DNA of 64,000 nucleotides. Source: Mycobacterium yunnanensis (GTDB lineage Bacteria; Actinomycetota; Actinomycetes; Mycobacteriales; Mycobacteriaceae). The notes under the pieces were generated by a model. That model was not told the origin of the DNA. It saw nothing but the letters and a program-made list of their open reading frames with translations, and searched no databases. Within the stretch, counting starts at the first letter, position 1; the number at the start of each line of letters is the position of its first letter. The position numbers were made by a program, and so were the translations under genes. This document shows positions 26,333 to 34,912 of this stretch, piece by piece. The stretch covers positions 310,615 to 374,614 of the forward strand of contig NZ_JACKVK010000011.1 of assembly GCF_025823185.1 (NCBI RefSeq), in the 5' to 3' direction.

Positions 26333-27820
26333 GTGCCCGTCCTGTCTCGTCGACGATTCTTGCTGGGCCTCGCCGCGAGTCCCGTCGTCCTGTCGTCGTG
26401 CTCCAAAACCGTTGGTGCGGTGCCGGATTCACGCCGCGCGCTGCCCATCCCACCCCTGGCCGCCTCGACCCTCGACGCCGACGGCACCCGGGTGTTCGGC
26501 TTGCGGGCCGCACCCGGCCGCACCGCGATGGTCACCGGGATGAACACGCCGACGTGGGGATACGACGGCTCGATCCTCGGACCCACGTTGCGGGCGCGCC
26601 GCGGAGAAGCCGTCGCGGTGGAGTTCGAGAACGCGCTGCCGGAGCCCACCACCGTGCACTGGCATGGCATGCACCTGCCCGCCCGCTGTGACGGCGGGCC
26701 GCACCACACCGTCGCCCCGGGCGGACGCTGGCGTCCTGCCTGGACGATTCGGCAGCCCGCGGCCACGCTGTGGTACCACCCGCATCCGCACGGAGCGACA
26801 GAGAAGCACCTGTATCGGGGACTCGCCGGCCTGTTCATCGTCGACGACGACGCGTCGCCCGCCGCGCTGCCGCATGACTACGGCGTCGACGACGTTCCGC
26901 TGATCATCCAAGACCGCAGGTTCACCCCGACCGGCACGCTGGACGAATCCGATGCGACCGACGTCGGACTCCTTGGCGACACCATCGTCACCAATGGCAT
27001 CAACGACGCCTACCTCTCGGTGCCCTCGGAGAAGGTCAGACTCCGCATCCTGAACGGTTCTGGCGGTCGCCTGTTGCACTTGGGGTTCGACGACGACAGG
27101 GAGTTCCACCTCGTCGCCACCGACGGAGGTCTGGTGGCCGAACCGGTCGGGGTCCACCGCGTGCTTCTGAGCCCCGGCGAGCGGGCGGAGATCGTCGTCA
27201 CCGTGACTCTCGGCGTCCCGGTGTCGCTGCGAGCGTTCCCGATCGAGGAACGCACCGGGATTCCGGCCGGGAAGGCACACCGGTTCGGGTTCGACGACTC
27301 GTTCCACGTCCTCGAAATCCGGCCGCACCCAACGCTGTCGTCGAGCGCGGCCCTTCCGACGGTCCTGACGAATCTTCCCGCAGCCGTGGCGGCGCACCCG
27401 CACACGGCGAGGTCGTTCGACCTGCGGTGGCACATGATCAACTCTTCTCGGATGGATATGGACCGCGTCGACTTCTGCAGCACGGTCGACACCGATGAGA
27501 TCTGGACGGTGCGCAACGTCGACGACTGGCCGCACAACTTTCACGTCCACGACACCCAGTTCCGAATCGTCGACGTCGACGGAGAGCCGCCTCCCGCCGC
27601 ACTCGCGGGGTACAAGGACACCGTCTACACCCCTCCGGGACAGCGGATCCGGCTCGCAGTTCGATTCTCGGACTACACCGACCGGACGTGGGCGTACATG
27701 TACCACTGCCACCTCGCACTGCACGAGGATCAGGGAATGATGGGCCAGTTCCTCGTCCTGGCACCCGGCGACGAGCCCGCGCCCGCCCAGATGGACATGT
27801 CCGATCACGCCATGCGCTGA
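26333..27820 (+). CDS. Tat-exported multicopper oxidase (MmcO-like)
   Basis: 495 residues. The N-terminus VLSRRRFLLGLAASPVVLSS is a twin-arginine signal, and the following Cys23 in LSSC fits a lipobox, so the enzyme is probably an exported lipoprotein. All four copper motifs are present: HWHGMH (109-114), YHPHPHG (148-154), NFHVHDTQF, and YHCHLALHEDQGMMG whose Cys binds the type 1 copper. The tail is Met/His-rich (AQMDMSDHAM). M. tuberculosis MmcO (Rv0846c) of similar length protects against copper. GTG 26333 has GGAGG six bases upstream. It converges with the response regulator, sharing 16 bases. Confidence 0.92.
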   Translation: MPVLSRRRFLLGLAASPVVLSSCSKTVGAVPDSRRALPIPPLAASTLDADGTRVFGLRAAPGRTAMVTGMNTPTWGYDGSILGPTLRARRGEAVAVEFENALPEPTTVHWHGMHLPARCDGGPHHTVAPGGRWRPAWTIRQPAATLWYHPHPHGATEKHLYRGLAGLFIVDDDASPAALPHDYGVDDVPLIIQDRRFTPTGTLDESDATDVGLLGDTIVTNGINDAYLSVPSEKVRLRILNGSGGRLLHLGFDDDREFHLVATDGGLVAEPVGVHRVLLSPGERAEIVVTVTLGVPVSLRAFPIEERTGIPAGKAHRFGFDDSFHVLEIRPHPTLSSSAALPTVLTNLPAAVAAHPHTARSFDLRWHMINSSRMDMDRVDFCSTVDTDEIWTVRNVDDWPHNFHVHDTQFRIVDVDGEPPPAALAGYKDTVYTPPGQRIRLAVRFSDYTDRTWAYMYHCHLALHEDQGMMGQFLVLAPGDEPAPAQMDMSDHAMR

Positions 27821-28449
27821 AACCCGTGGACTGCCAACTGAACACGGTTGCTCGACCCGGTCTTCTCCATCAGGTTGGCGACGTGCGTCTTGACAGTCGT
27901 CACGCCCAGATGCAGCCGATCGGCGATCTCCTGATTGGACAACCCCTCGACGATCAGGGGCAGGACGTCGAGCTCGCGGGCGGTGAGCGGCTCCGACGAC
28001 GCGACCGACTGCGTGTTGGTCTCGGCCTCCGATGCCCTGGCCACCAACCGCCGCAACAGATGTGGCGATAGCGAATGGTCACCGCGTGCCGCACGCCGAA
28101 TGGCGTCGACCAGCTCCGCCGGACTGGTGTCCTTGACCAGGAATGCCGTCGCGCCGGCGGCAAGCGCCGGGTACAGGTGAGCGTCGTCGTCGAAGGTGGT
28201 GAGCGCCAACACCTTCGACTCCGGGCGGCTGGACGTGACGAGCCGAGTGGCCTCGATGCCGTCCATCCCCGGCATGCGCAGATCCATCAGGATGACGTCT
28301 GGCGCCAGCTCGAGTGCGAGCCTCACCGCCTGCACGCCGTCGGCGGCCTCCCCGACCACCTCGAGGTCTGCGGTCGACTCGCAGAGCATGCGCAGCCCCG
28401 CGCGCACCAGCCTCTGGTCGTCGACGATCAGCACGCTGATCGCGGTCAC
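27805..28449 (-). CDS. NarL/LuxR-family response regulator
   Basis: 214 residues. Receiver domain with phospho-acceptor Asp in VILMDLRMPGMDG and Lys in FLVKDTS, then a LuxR-type helix-turn-helix (LTARELDVLPLIVEGLSNQE and VTTVKTHVANLMEKTG). GTG 28449 starts VTAISVLIVDDQ and overlaps the kinase stop (GTGA), so the pair is translationally coupled. Target genes are unknown. It lies tail to tail with the copper oxidase, so control of that gene is possible but not shown. Confidence 0.92.
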   Translation of the reverse strand: MTAISVLIVDDQRLVRAGLRMLCESTADLEVVGEAADGVQAVRLALELAPDVILMDLRMPGMDGIEATRLVTSSRPESKVLALTTFDDDAHLYPALAAGATAFLVKDTSPAELVDAIRRAARGDHSLSPHLLRRLVARASEAETNTQSVASSEPLTARELDVLPLIVEGLSNQEIADRLHLGVTTVKTHVANLMEKTGSSNRVQLAVHGFQRMA

Positions 28450-29630
28450 CGCGCCACGTCCCCGGAAGACGGTGACGTCGGCAGCCACGCCTCGACGACC
28501 CACTCGCGTTCACCCCGCGTGACCTCCAGGAAGCCGCCGACGCGATGCAGACGTTCGGTCATGCCGATGATTCCGTGCCCCTCGGCGGACGACGAGGTCT
28601 TAGATGCGACCCCGCTCACGACGCGAACCGAGACCCCGGCATCCCGTCCCTGCACGTCCACCGCGACCGGCGACGACGGATCCGCGTGCTTCATCACGTT
28701 GGTGAGCGCCTCTTGTGTCACGCGCAGAAGCGTCAGCCGCGCAATGGCATCCAGTCCGGTCAGGTGACGGTCGACCCGAGAGGCCACGGCGAACCCGGCT
28801 GCGCGGGCCCGTGCGACGGCCGCGTCGACCTCCACCCACACCGCCTCGGGTTCGATCATCGCCACCTCACCGAGCACCGGGTCACGGAGGGCCACCTGCA
28901 GTCGACGGATGTCGGCGAGCGCGACCGCGGCCGTCTCGTGGACGTCGGCGAACACCGAGACCACCCGGGGGTCGACGTCCACCAGCACGTGTTCGGCGAC
29001 GCCCATCCGGACCACGATCGAGGCCATGTGGTGGGCCACCAGGTCGTGAAGCTCACGCGCCATGGCCGTGCGTTCCTCGGCCCTCACGGCGACTTCCCTT
29101 GCAAGACGCCGAGATTCGGCATCGGCGACACGCTCGCGATGGGTCGCTGCGAGGCGCCGCTGGCCTCGCAGGTACAGCCCAAGCAGAAGTGGCAGGCCGA
29201 CACCGGCGACGAGTGTCACCGCATTGGTGGCGCTCCAGAGCACGGCGTAGGCGTCCAGCCAGGTGCCCAGGAGCAGCGCGGCCAGCCACGCAACGGCCAC
29301 CAGGGCGACGACACGGTTCCGGTCGCTTCGCGCCGCGACGTCCGCGACGGCGACGGCACCGAGGTAGGGCACGAGGCCGGACACGCCCCAGGCCTCTGCG
29401 GCGAACAACGGCACCGCCAGCGCCGACAGGACCAGTGACGCCGCGACGGGCCACCACCGCCCGGCGACGAAGGTGACGGCGGCGGCGACTGCCAAGGCCC
29501 AGTAGGCGGCCGAGACGTGGAATCGACCGGGGAACGTGCTCGCCACGAGCATCACCGGAACCAGCACCAATGGTGCCAGCCGAATCCCCCACTGGACCCG
29601 GGCCGAGGGCCGGTCCGAAGGCGATGCCAC
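28446..29630 (-). CDS. NarL-type sensor histidine kinase
   Basis: 394 residues. About six hydrophobic helices in the first 170 residues, then a HisKA_3 dimerisation domain with the phospho-acceptor His in ARELHDLVAHHMAS, then a HATPase_c domain ending GHGIIGMTERLHRVGG. There is no separate periplasmic sensing domain, so the membrane part or a partner must sense the signal. GTG 29630 was chosen; upstream sequence in the same frame is the shadow of cysE. It is 17 bases from cysE and partnered with the following regulator. Confidence 0.88.
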   Translation of the reverse strand: MASPSDRPSARVQWGIRLAPLVLVPVMLVASTFPGRFHVSAAYWALAVAAAVTFVAGRWWPVAASLVLSALAVPLFAAEAWGVSGLVPYLGAVAVADVAARSDRNRVVALVAVAWLAALLLGTWLDAYAVLWSATNAVTLVAGVGLPLLLGLYLRGQRRLAATHRERVADAESRRLAREVAVRAEERTAMARELHDLVAHHMASIVVRMGVAEHVLVDVDPRVVSVFADVHETAAVALADIRRLQVALRDPVLGEVAMIEPEAVWVEVDAAVARARAAGFAVASRVDRHLTGLDAIARLTLLRVTQEALTNVMKHADPSSPVAVDVQGRDAGVSVRVVSGVASKTSSSAEGHGIIGMTERLHRVGGFLEVTRGEREWVVEAWLPTSPSSGDVAR

Positions 29631-29647
29631 CGCAGGCTGCTCTCGTC

Positions 29648-30232
29648 TCAGATGTACATCGCGGGGTCGATGTAGAACGTCGGGTCGACGCCCTGTTCGC
29701 GCTGCTTCTCCGTCCGCACCCGGACGACGGCGGGGATGCCGGTCGCGATGGAACCCGCTGGCACGTCGCGGGTCACGACGGCGTTGGCGCCGACGGCGCT
29801 GTCGTCCCCCACGGTCAGCGGGCCGAGGATCTTCGCGCCGGCGCCGATGGTGACCCGGTTGCCGATCGTGGGGTGCCGCTTGACCTGTTGCATGGTCCGG
29901 CCGCCGAGGGTGACGCCGTGATAGATCATGACGTCGTCGCCGACCTCGGCGGTCTCGCCGATGACCACGCCCATGCCGTGGTCGACGAAGAACCGCCGCC
30001 CGATGGTCGCACCGGGGTGGATCTCGATACCGGTCAGGAAGCGCGTCAGCTGGGTCAGGATCCGGGCCGGTCCGCGCAGGCGGGGCCGGGCCCACATGCG
30101 GTGCGCCACACGATAGGACCAGATGGCGTGCAGGCCCGAGTAGACGATCGCGTTCTCCAGGTCACCGCGCGAGGCGGGATCGTGGGACCGCGCGTTGGCC
30201 AGGTCCTCGCGCACGGCGGAGAGCAGGGTCAC
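29648..30232 (-). CDS. cysE: Serine O-acetyltransferase
   Basis: 194 residues, the short CysE form. It acetylates L-serine from acetyl-CoA, giving the O-acetylserine used by CysK. The left-handed beta-helix hexapeptides are visible from GIEIHPGATIGRRFFVDHG through VVIGETAEVGDDVMIYHGV to IGAGAKILGPLTVG, with the catalytic His in VDHGMGVVIGE. GTG 30232 lies seven bases after the cysK stop, giving a cysK-cysE operon in biochemical order. Confidence 0.95.
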   Translation of the reverse strand: MTLLSAVREDLANARSHDPASRGDLENAIVYSGLHAIWSYRVAHRMWARPRLRGPARILTQLTRFLTGIEIHPGATIGRRFFVDHGMGVVIGETAEVGDDVMIYHGVTLGGRTMQQVKRHPTIGNRVTIGAGAKILGPLTVGDDSAVGANAVVTRDVPAGSIATGIPAVVRVRTEKQREQGVDPTFYIDPAMYI

Positions 30233-30239
30233 GTGACGG

Positions 30240-31175
30240 TCAATCCCTGATGTGGTCGAAGAGCACGGTGGAGATGTAGCGCTCGCCGAAGTCGCAGACC
30301 ACGGCGACGATCAGCTTGCCGGCGTTCTCCGGGCGCTTGGCCAGTTCGAGTGCCGCCCAGATGATGGCGCCGGACGAGATGCCACCGAGGATTCCCTCCT
30401 CGGTGCCGAGTTCACGGGCGACCCGCACGGAGTCCTCGAGCGTGACGTCGATGATCTCGTCGTAGCTCTCGCGGTCGAGGATCTCGGGGACGAAGTTGGC
30501 GCCGATGCCCTGGATCTTGTGGGGGCCGGCCTCGCCCTTGGTCAGCAACGGGGAGTCGATCGGCTCGACGCCGACGATCTGGACGTCGGGTTTGCGCGCC
30601 TTGAGGACGTGTCCGACGCCGGTGATGGTGCCACCGGTGCCGATTCCGGCGACGAAGACGTCGACCTTGCCGTCGGTGTCGTCCCAGACCTCCTCGGCGG
30701 TGGTCGCCTCGTGGATCGCCGGGTTCGCGGGATTGGCGAATTGGTTGGCTGCCACGGCGTTCTCCGTCTCGGAGATGATCTGCTTGGCCCGCGCGACGGC
30801 GCCCGCCATGCCCTCCGACCCCGGGGTGAGGACGATCTCGGCCCCATAGGCCCGCAGCATCACTCGCCGCTCCGTGGACATCGTCTCCGGCATGGTCAAG
30901 ATCACCTTGTACCCGCGTGCGGCACCCACCATCGCCAGCGCGATGCCGGTGTTGCCACTGGTGGCCTCGACGATGGTGCCACCGGGCTTGAGCTCGCCCG
31001 ACTTCTCGGCGGCGTCGATGATCGCCACGCCGATCCGGTCCTTCACGCTGTTGGCCGGGTTGTAGAACTCCAGTTTGGCCACGACCTGCGCGTCGAGCCC
31101 ATCAGTCAACCGATTCAACCGGACGAGCGGCGTACGCCCGACCAGCTCGCTGACGTTCTCGTAGATCCTGCCCAT
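30240..31175 (-). CDS. cysK: O-acetylserine sulfhydrylase (cysteine synthase A)
   Basis: 311 residues. A PLP enzyme replacing the acetyl group of O-acetylserine with sulfide to make cysteine. The PLP lysine is in NPANSVKDRIG, the substrate loop is EATSGNTGIALA, the phosphate loop is GIGTGGTITGVG and the closing motif is GISSGAI. ATG 31175 begins MGRIYENVSELVGRTPLVRL, with AAGGGT upstream; an in-frame upstream start at 31217 adds 14 residues not expected. It is divergent from the MFS gene across about 200 bases with no recognised leader RNA. Confidence 0.96.
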   Translation of the reverse strand: MGRIYENVSELVGRTPLVRLNRLTDGLDAQVVAKLEFYNPANSVKDRIGVAIIDAAEKSGELKPGGTIVEATSGNTGIALAMVGAARGYKVILTMPETMSTERRVMLRAYGAEIVLTPGSEGMAGAVARAKQIISETENAVAANQFANPANPAIHEATTAEEVWDDTDGKVDVFVAGIGTGGTITGVGHVLKARKPDVQIVGVEPIDSPLLTKGEAGPHKIQGIGANFVPEILDRESYDEIIDVTLEDSVRVARELGTEEGILGGISSGAIIWAALELAKRPENAGKLIVAVVCDFGERYISTVLFDHIRD

Positions 31176-31376
31176 GGCTGACCCTTCGTCCTGGCCGGTC
31201 GGCACCGGCGCCGTCACTGGAGTTTATGCGTGCGGTCGTCGTGGGGGCGGCGCGGCCACCCGGCGCAACCGGCGGCGACGAATTCGCACCATGTTCACAG
31301 CGTAGGTTGCCCCGGCGGTGGGAATGCCGCTCGGGTCGCCGCGGTCGAGTCGGCACGAACGAGAGGAGCTGCGGCG

Positions 31377-32801
31377 TTGGCCGTCACCAGTGAAGCCCCG
31401 GTCGGATTTCGGTCCGAGCGTGGGCCGGTTCTCATCTCGGTCATGCTCAGCACGGGTCTGGTGGCCATCGACTCGACCGTGCTGGCGACCGCGGTGCCCT
31501 CGATCGTCGGCGAACTCGGCGGGTTCCACCAGTTCCCGTGGTTGTTCTCCGCCTATCTGCTGGGGCAAGCCGTCACCACGCCGATCTACGCCAAGCTCTC
31601 CGACGTCTTCGGCCGCAAACCAATCCTGCTGCTGGGCATCGGGCTGTTCCTCGCGGGCTCCGTCCTGTGTGCCGCCGCGTGGAACATGCTCGCGCTCATC
31701 GTCTTCCGTGCCGTACAAGGCCTGGGCGCAGGCGCCGTTCAGCCGACGGCGATGACGATCGTCGGCGACGTCTACACCGTGGCCGAGCGCGCGCGAGTGC
31801 AGGGATATTTGGCCAGCGTGTGGGCGGTCTCGTCGGTCGTGGGCCCGATGCTCGGCGGTGCGTTCTCCCAACTCGGCATCTGGCGCGGTGTGTTCTTGAT
31901 CAACATCCCGCTGTGTCTGCTGGCCGGCTGGATGTTCAACCGGCACTTCCACGAGACCGTCGAGCGGCGGCACCGGTCGGTGGACTCCCTTGGCGCGGTG
32001 TTATTGGCCGTGGCCATGACGGCGCTGGTGCTTGGCGTGCTCGGCGGTGGGCAAAGTTGGCCGTGGAGCTCGGTGCCGAGCGTCGCGGCGTTCACCGGCG
32101 GCGCGGTGTTGTTGGTGGCGTTCGTGTTCGTGGAGCGTCGGGCCACCGAGCCGATCCTTCCGCTTTGGGTGTTCTCCCGGCGGTTGTTGTGCGCGACGAC
32201 GATCGTCGGCTTCGGGGTGGGCGCCATCCTGATGGGGCTGACGTCCTACGTCCCGACGTTCCTGGAGGGCTCCCTTGGCGTGAAGCCCATCGTGGCAGGC
32301 CTGGCGTTGGCCGCCCTGACCATCGGCTGGCCCGCCACTGCCGCGATCGCCGGAAGGTTCTACCTGCGTTGGGGTTTCAAGTGGACCGCGGTGATCGGCG
32401 TGAGTTTGGTGATCGCGGGCGCGGTGGCACTGGTAGGGGCCGTCGGCCATCCGAACGTGGCCGTCGTGGCGATCGCGTGCCTGGTAATGGGTGGCGGCAT
32501 GGGTCTGCTCGCGGTGCCCACCTTGATCGCCGCGCAGTCCAGCGTGCAATGGGAGGAACGCGGCGTGGTGACGGGCAACAACATGTTCGCCCGCTCGCTG
32601 GGCAGCGCCATCGGTGTCGCGGTCTTCGGCGCGATCGCCAACTCGATCTTCGGCGACGGTGACATTCACGCCGTCGGGCCGGCTGCCATTCAGGCGGGTT
32701 CGGCAGCGGTCTTCACCAGCGTCCTCGTCGTCGCCGTGGTGACCGCGATTGCCGTGATCGCCATGCCGCGCACACCCGTCGCGCCAGCGGCCGGGCAGTA
32801 A
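31377..32801 (+). CDS. MFS drug-efflux type transporter (DHA2/EmrB-like)
   Basis: 474 residues when started at TTG 31377, which has AGGAG eight bases upstream; the open frame to 31230 lacks a ribosome site. Twelve to fourteen hydrophobic helices. Motif A is AKLSDVFGRKPIL in the loop after helix 2, and the first helix ISVMLSTGLVAIDSTVLATA is typical of the DHA2 drug:H+ antiporters. Substrate unknown. It is followed 19 bases later by a CaCA exchanger. Confidence 0.88.
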   Translation: MAVTSEAPVGFRSERGPVLISVMLSTGLVAIDSTVLATAVPSIVGELGGFHQFPWLFSAYLLGQAVTTPIYAKLSDVFGRKPILLLGIGLFLAGSVLCAAAWNMLALIVFRAVQGLGAGAVQPTAMTIVGDVYTVAERARVQGYLASVWAVSSVVGPMLGGAFSQLGIWRGVFLINIPLCLLAGWMFNRHFHETVERRHRSVDSLGAVLLAVAMTALVLGVLGGGQSWPWSSVPSVAAFTGGAVLLVAFVFVERRATEPILPLWVFSRRLLCATTIVGFGVGAILMGLTSYVPTFLEGSLGVKPIVAGLALAALTIGWPATAAIAGRFYLRWGFKWTAVIGVSLVIAGAVALVGAVGHPNVAVVAIACLVMGGGMGLLAVPTLIAAQSSVQWEERGVVTGNNMFARSLGSAIGVAVFGAIANSIFGDGDIHAVGPAAIQAGSAAVFTSVLVVAVVTAIAVIAMPRTPVAPAAGQ

Positions 32802-32820
32802 GCCGGCGGTCGGAGCGCCC

Positions 32821-33891
32821 GTGTCGACCTGGCCACTGTGGACTCTGTTCCTCGCCTTCCTGGTAGCCGCAGCGGCCATCTGGGTCGCCGGCATCTCCCT
32901 GTCGAACCAGACCGACGTCCTCTCCGTGCGCCTGCACCTGGGGTCGGCGATGGGCGGTGTGGTCCTGTTGGCGGTGGCGACCAACCTGCCCGAGATCGCG
33001 ATCGTGGCCAGCGCGTCGCTGTCAGGCAACGTCGGGGTCGCAGTCGGAAACATCCTCGGCGGCATCGCCATCCAGACCGTCGTCCTCGTCGCGTTGGACG
33101 CCTTCGGCGTCCGCGGACCGCGTCCGCTGACCTATCGCGCCGCGTCGCTGGCGTTGGTGGTCGAAGGCGCGCTCGTGGTGGCCGTGCTCGCCATCGTGAT
33201 CGCCGGAACCCAGTTGCCTGCGTCGCTGGTGGCCGCCCGCGTCACGCCCGCCGCCCTGTTGATCCTGGTGGCGTGGCTCGCCGGGCTGTGGCTGGTGCGC
33301 CGGGCCGGGCGTTCACTGCCGTGGCACGAGTCCGGTCAACCGCCAGACGGTCAGGAACATCCCCGTGGACACAGCACAACGACCAACGAGGACCAGGCAT
33401 CCGCACGCGGGATCAGCACCGGCAAGTCCGCCACGATCTTCGCCGTCGCCGCGGCGGTGACGCTGTTGGCGGGTGTGGTCCTCGAGCGCAGCGGCGACGC
33501 GATCGCCGACCATGTCGGACTCTCGGGAGTGTTGTTCGGCGCCACCGTGCTCGCCGCCGCCACGTCGCTGCCCGAGCTGTCGACTGGATTGGCGTCGATC
33601 CGCAACGGCGACTACCAGCTGGCCGTGTCGGACATCTTCGGCGGCAACGCCTTTCTGCCCGTGTTGTTCCTCCTGGCCACCGTGCTCTCCGGGCAGGCCG
33701 TCCTGCCGCAGGCCGAACGCACCGACATCTACCTCACGGCCCTGGCGATGGTGCTGACGCTGATCTACGCCGCCGGGCTGCTCTTTCGGCCGCAGCGACG
33801 GTTCGCCCGGATGGGCGTCGACTCCGTGGCCGTCCTCGTCGTCTACGTGCTCGGCGTCGCGGGCTTGTTCGTCATCGCGGGAGCCAAGTAG
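32821..33891 (+). CDS. CaCA-family sodium/calcium exchanger-like protein
   Basis: 356 residues, about ten hydrophobic helices in two halves. Each half carries the alpha-repeat: LLAVATNLPEIAIVASASLS with VAVGNILGG in the first, and VLAAATSLPELSTGLASIRN with AVSDIFGGNAF in the second. The acidic (N/S)LPE residues form the ion site of Ca2+/cation antiporters. A hydrophilic loop of about 35 residues (PDGQEHPRGHSTTTNEDQAS) joins the halves. Probably exports Ca2+ or another cation. Confidence 0.88.
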   Translation: MSTWPLWTLFLAFLVAAAAIWVAGISLSNQTDVLSVRLHLGSAMGGVVLLAVATNLPEIAIVASASLSGNVGVAVGNILGGIAIQTVVLVALDAFGVRGPRPLTYRAASLALVVEGALVVAVLAIVIAGTQLPASLVAARVTPAALLILVAWLAGLWLVRRAGRSLPWHESGQPPDGQEHPRGHSTTTNEDQASARGISTGKSATIFAVAAAVTLLAGVVLERSGDAIADHVGLSGVLFGATVLAAATSLPELSTGLASIRNGDYQLAVSDIFGGNAFLPVLFLLATVLSGQAVLPQAERTDIYLTALAMVLTLIYAAGLLFRPQRRFARMGVDSVAVLVVYVLGVAGLFVIAGAK

Positions 33892-33914
33892 GAGGTCCCC
33901 CAAGCAGTCGGTTA

Positions 33915-34379
33915 TCAGCGGACGAGGGTTTCGAGTTCGGCGCGGTACCGCGCCCGATCGTGCTCGGTCAGCGGCGGTGCGAATTCCACGACGACGGTCT
34001 CGAGTTGGAACAGGTCGTGCGAGGCCGCGTAGTCCTGCGCCTTCGCCGTGGTGGCAAAGGACGTCACCCGTACGGTGTCGGTGACCACCGACTGCTGACA
34101 CCCGCTGGCAACGCAGTCGTGGGCGGTGGTGTCGACTGCGTTGGGTGCGCGAAAACCTGCCTGCACCAACGCGTCGACGACACCCCGGGCACTCAGGGCG
34201 CCGAGCTCGCCGCCCCGGGTGGCTGCCGCGGACAGCGTCGAGGAACGGGCGACCGCCGACGTCGCCGACGGCGGGTATCCCGGCAACCTGCTCGAGCAGC
34301 CGCCGAGCACGACCGCCGCAACAACGCCGACGCCGACGCCGACGATTCGCCCAGCCCCGGTCTCAGACAAGGAAGTCAC
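33915..34379 (-). CDS. Putative lipoprotein of unknown function
   Basis: 154 residues. An N-terminal hydrophobic stretch ends in the lipobox VVLGGC (Cys at about residue 28), predicting a lipid-anchored exported protein. The rest is soluble, with a Cys pair in HDCVASGCQQS and no recognised domain. GTG 34379 lies 17 bases inside the end of the marR gene, so the two are probably cotranscribed from the marR promoter. Function unknown. Confidence 0.7.
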   Translation of the reverse strand: MTSLSETGAGRIVGVGVGVVAAVVLGGCSSRLPGYPPSATSAVARSSTLSAAATRGGELGALSARGVVDALVQAGFRAPNAVDTTAHDCVASGCQQSVVTDTVRVTSFATTAKAQDYAASHDLFQLETVVVEFAPPLTEHDRARYRAELETLVR

Positions 34380-34851
34380 CGCCGTGGCCGACGGCGGGCT
34401 CGCCTCCGGCGCGGGTGAACGCGGTCAGTGCACGCACCAGACCGTCCCGCTCGTCCTCGGGCATGGTCGCGACGATATCGGCGAGGAGCCGGCGCCGTTC
34501 AGCGGTGACGGCTCCGACGACGTGGCGGCCGCGCTCGGTGAGGTCGACGACGAGTTCGCGGCGCGACTCGGGGTGAGGCCGTCGGTCGATGAGCCCAGCG
34601 GCGACGAGCCGTTCCACCATTCGGCCCGTCGTCGACGGTTGGACGTCGAGCAGACTCGCGAGGGTGGCCAGGTTGACCGGTCCTCGCGTCGACAGGATCA
34701 CCAGGGTCCGAAATTGGGCAATGGTGAGCGTGTCGTCGTTCTCGGCTATCGAGCGCGACGCGATGGCCACCAGCAGACGGGAGGCCGTCAACAGCGCGTC
34801 GGTGATCGCGTCCACCGATTCCCGCACGTCGACGGCGCCGCGTGCCGACAT
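34363..34851 (-). CDS. MarR-family transcriptional regulator
   Basis: 162 residues from ATG 34851. The winged helix is readable: TIAQFRTLVILSTRGPVN, LATLASLLDVQPSTTGRMVE as recognition region, RLVAAGLIDRRPHPESRREL as wing, ending TERGRHVV. An upstream ATG at 34905 lies inside a palindromic operator and was rejected as the start. The gene is divergent from ctaG; the operator between them suggests autoregulation and control of ctaG. Confidence 0.88.
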   Translation of the reverse strand: MSARGAVDVRESVDAITDALLTASRLLVAIASRSIAENDDTLTIAQFRTLVILSTRGPVNLATLASLLDVQPSTTGRMVERLVAAGLIDRRPHPESRRELVVDLTERGRHVVGAVTAERRRLLADIVATMPEDERDGLVRALTAFTRAGGEPAVGHGGDFLV

Positions 34852-34892
34852 GTGAGTCCCCCGTCCGCGATCGCCCTCGGCCGAGGGTAGAA

Positions 34893-34912
34893 GCAACTGT
34901 TGCATACTGCAA
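34893..34912. promoter_or_regulatory. Overlapping palindromes, candidate MarR operator
   Basis: Two perfect-arm palindromes overlap: GCAACTGTTGC (34893-34903, arms GCAAC/GTTGC) and TTGCATACTGCAA (34900-34912, arms TTGCA/TGCAA). They lie between divergent marR and ctaG and touch the ctaG start. TTGCN3GCAA-like symmetry and about 20-bp length fit MarR-type sites. Confidence 0.6.
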
